The notes under the pieces: generated by a model
Database searches by the model: none
The model's input: the letters and a program-made list of their open reading frames with translations, nothing else
What the model was told of the DNA's origin: nothing
Translations under genes and position numbers: made by a program
In this document: positions 6,405 to 7,275 of the stretch, one piece after another
How positions within the stretch are numbered: the first letter of the stretch is position 1
Layout: each line of letters starts with the position of its first letter
Assembly: GCA_031273775.1 (NCBI GenBank)
Contig: JAISRF010000209.1
Location: 1 to 7,275, forward strand
Direction: 5' to 3'
Length of the DNA stretch: 7,275 nt
Source: Oscillospiraceae bacterium
Lineage (GTDB): Bacteria; Bacillota; Clostridia; Oscillospirales; Acutalibacteraceae

Positions 6405-6433
6405 TTGACAAAACAACGGGAATTGTGTAGAAT
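6405..6433 (+). promoter_or_regulatory. Sigma-A-type promoter of the glutamine amidotransferase gene
   Basis: A perfect TTGACA (6405-6410) and TAGAAT (6428-6433, one mismatch) are separated by 17 bases. The predicted start near 6440 gives an mRNA leader of only about 16 nt, nearly all of it taken up by the ribosome binding site. A leader riboswitch or attenuator is therefore not possible from this promoter. Confidence 0.88.
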
Positions 6434-6455
6434 ACAGAGGTTAGGGGGCAATTGA

Positions 6456-7275
6456 ATGCTAAAAGAAGGTCAGGTGCGTATTCCTTCCGGGTGCGCCATT
6501 TCCGGGATGTTTTCCAAGAAAGGGAACCTGTTTTCCGGCGGGGACATTATCAACTCAATTGAAGTCATGCACGACCGATCCAACGGGTTGGGCGGCGGCT
6601 TTGCGGCCTACGGTATTTACTCTGAATATAAAGATTATTATGCGTTGCACCTGTTTTTTGACAGCGAATCCGCAAAGGACACCTGTGAAGAATTCTTGAA
6701 ATCCCACTTTGAAATCGCCAACATGTCCGAAATTCCCACCCGCAAAGTAGATGCCATCGCCGACCAGCCGCTCATCTGGCGGTATTTTGTTTTGCCTTTT
6801 TCCACCAAGCTGGAAACCTCGCAGCTGGACGAACGCGAATATGTTGCCAGATGCGTCATGAAAATAAATTCCCGCTTCGAAGGTTGCTTTGTTTTTTCCA
6901 GCGGCAAAAACATGGGCGTATTCAAGGCGGTAGGTTTCCCGGAGGACGTGGGACGGTTTTACCGTTTAGAGGATTACACGGGTTATTGCTTCACCGCCCA
7001 TGGCCGTTACCCGACCAATACGCCCGGTTGGTGGGGTGGCGCGCATCCCTTTGCGTTGCTTGATTATTCCGTGGTGCATAACGGTGAGATTTCCTCTTAT
7101 GACGCAAACCGCCGCTCAATTGAGATGTACGGCTATAAATGTACATTGCTCACGGACACAGAGGTCATTACCTATATGATTGATTACCTGCACCGCAAAC
7201 GAGGCCTTACTTTACCGGAAATCGCGGCGGTGGTGGCGGCTCCTTTCTGGCAGACCATTGCCGATATGCCTCCTG
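6456..7275 (+). CDS. Class II glutamine amidotransferase domain protein, split glutamate synthase type (3' truncated)
   Basis: The 273 residues visible before the window ends resemble the separate amidotransferase subunit of archaeal/clostridial-type glutamate synthase, which releases ammonia from glutamine for transfer to 2-oxoglutarate. The frame is open from ATG 6456, preceded by AGGGGG seven bases away. Motifs: RIPSGCAISG with candidate nucleophile Cys13 behind a short N-terminal leader; HDRSNGLGGGFAAYGIY (39-55); AHGRYPTNTPGWWGGAHPF (181-199), where class II enzymes bind glutamine; VVHNGEISSY (206-215) with the oxyanion Asn-Gly; and TDTEV (233-237). No FMN-binding synthase domain is seen so far. 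In related genomes separate genes for the synthase, Fe-S/NAD(P)H and GXGXG domains often follow; that region is outside the window. Cys13 implies removal of about twelve residues if it acts as an N-terminal nucleophile, which is inferred. A GltB-like or amidophosphoribosyltransferase role is less likely. Confidence 0.88.
   Translation, partial: MLKEGQVRIPSGCAISGMFSKKGNLFSGGDIINSIEVMHDRSNGLGGGFAAYGIYSEYKDYYALHLFFDSESAKDTCEEFLKSHFEIANMSEIPTRKVDAIADQPLIWRYFVLPFSTKLETSQLDEREYVARCVMKINSRFEGCFVFSSGKNMGVFKAVGFPEDVGRFYRLEDYTGYCFTAHGRYPTNTPGWWGGAHPFALLDYSVVHNGEISSYDANRRSIEMYGYKCTLLTDTEVITYMIDYLHRKRGLTLPEIAAVVAAPFWQTIADMPP

Noticed and set aside
6638..6925. Minus-strand 95-codon open frame
   Set aside because: It is antisense to the conserved amidotransferase gene and shows no domain of its own.

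Overview
This 7.3-kb window looks like core chromosome of an anaerobic, low-to-mid-GC, spore-forming Firmicute, probably a Clostridia member near Oscillospiraceae/Ruminococcaceae. This is inferred from four things: a YtvI-type sporulation membrane protein, an ECF-type thiamine transporter under a TPP riboswitch, a stand-alone class II glutamine amidotransferase of the split glutamate synthase type, and clostridial-style promoters and ribosome binding sites. No mobile element, CRISPR array, tRNA, rRNA or phage gene was seen.

Layout: (1) Positions 10-783 (+) encode PstB, the ATPase of the phosphate ABC transporter. It appears to be the last gene of a pst operon whose earlier genes lie outside the window. 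(2) A hairpin at 835-876 lies between convergent pstB and thiT and can terminate transcription from both sides. (3) Positions 891-1487 (-) encode ThiT, the thiamine-binding S-component of an ECF transporter. Its long leader reads, in transcription order (falling coordinates): a consensus promoter (1812-1840), a TPP riboswitch (1677-1797), an intrinsic terminator (1634-1664), about 130 nt of unassigned leader, then the ribosome binding site. (4) A divergent intergenic region carries an 18-bp near-palindrome and an extended -10 promoter. These precede a large bifunctional class A penicillin-binding protein (2077-5121, +), which has unusually long low-complexity tails on both ends. (5) Only 53 bp downstream, containing a small 7-bp tandem repeat, ytvI (5175-6236, +) follows and is probably co-transcribed; it ends at a clear terminator. 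(6) A consensus promoter at 6405-6433 drives a glutamine amidotransferase-domain gene (6456 to the window edge, +), cut off at its 3' end.

The genes form separate units rather than one system: phosphate uptake, thiamine uptake controlled by TPP, peptidoglycan synthesis with a membrane permease-like protein, and nitrogen assimilation. The most informative parts are the complete thiT regulatory leader, where a mutually exclusive antiterminator can be proposed, and the penicillin-binding protein with an altered first glycosyltransferase motif. I found no convincing evidence of an undescribed multi-gene system here.
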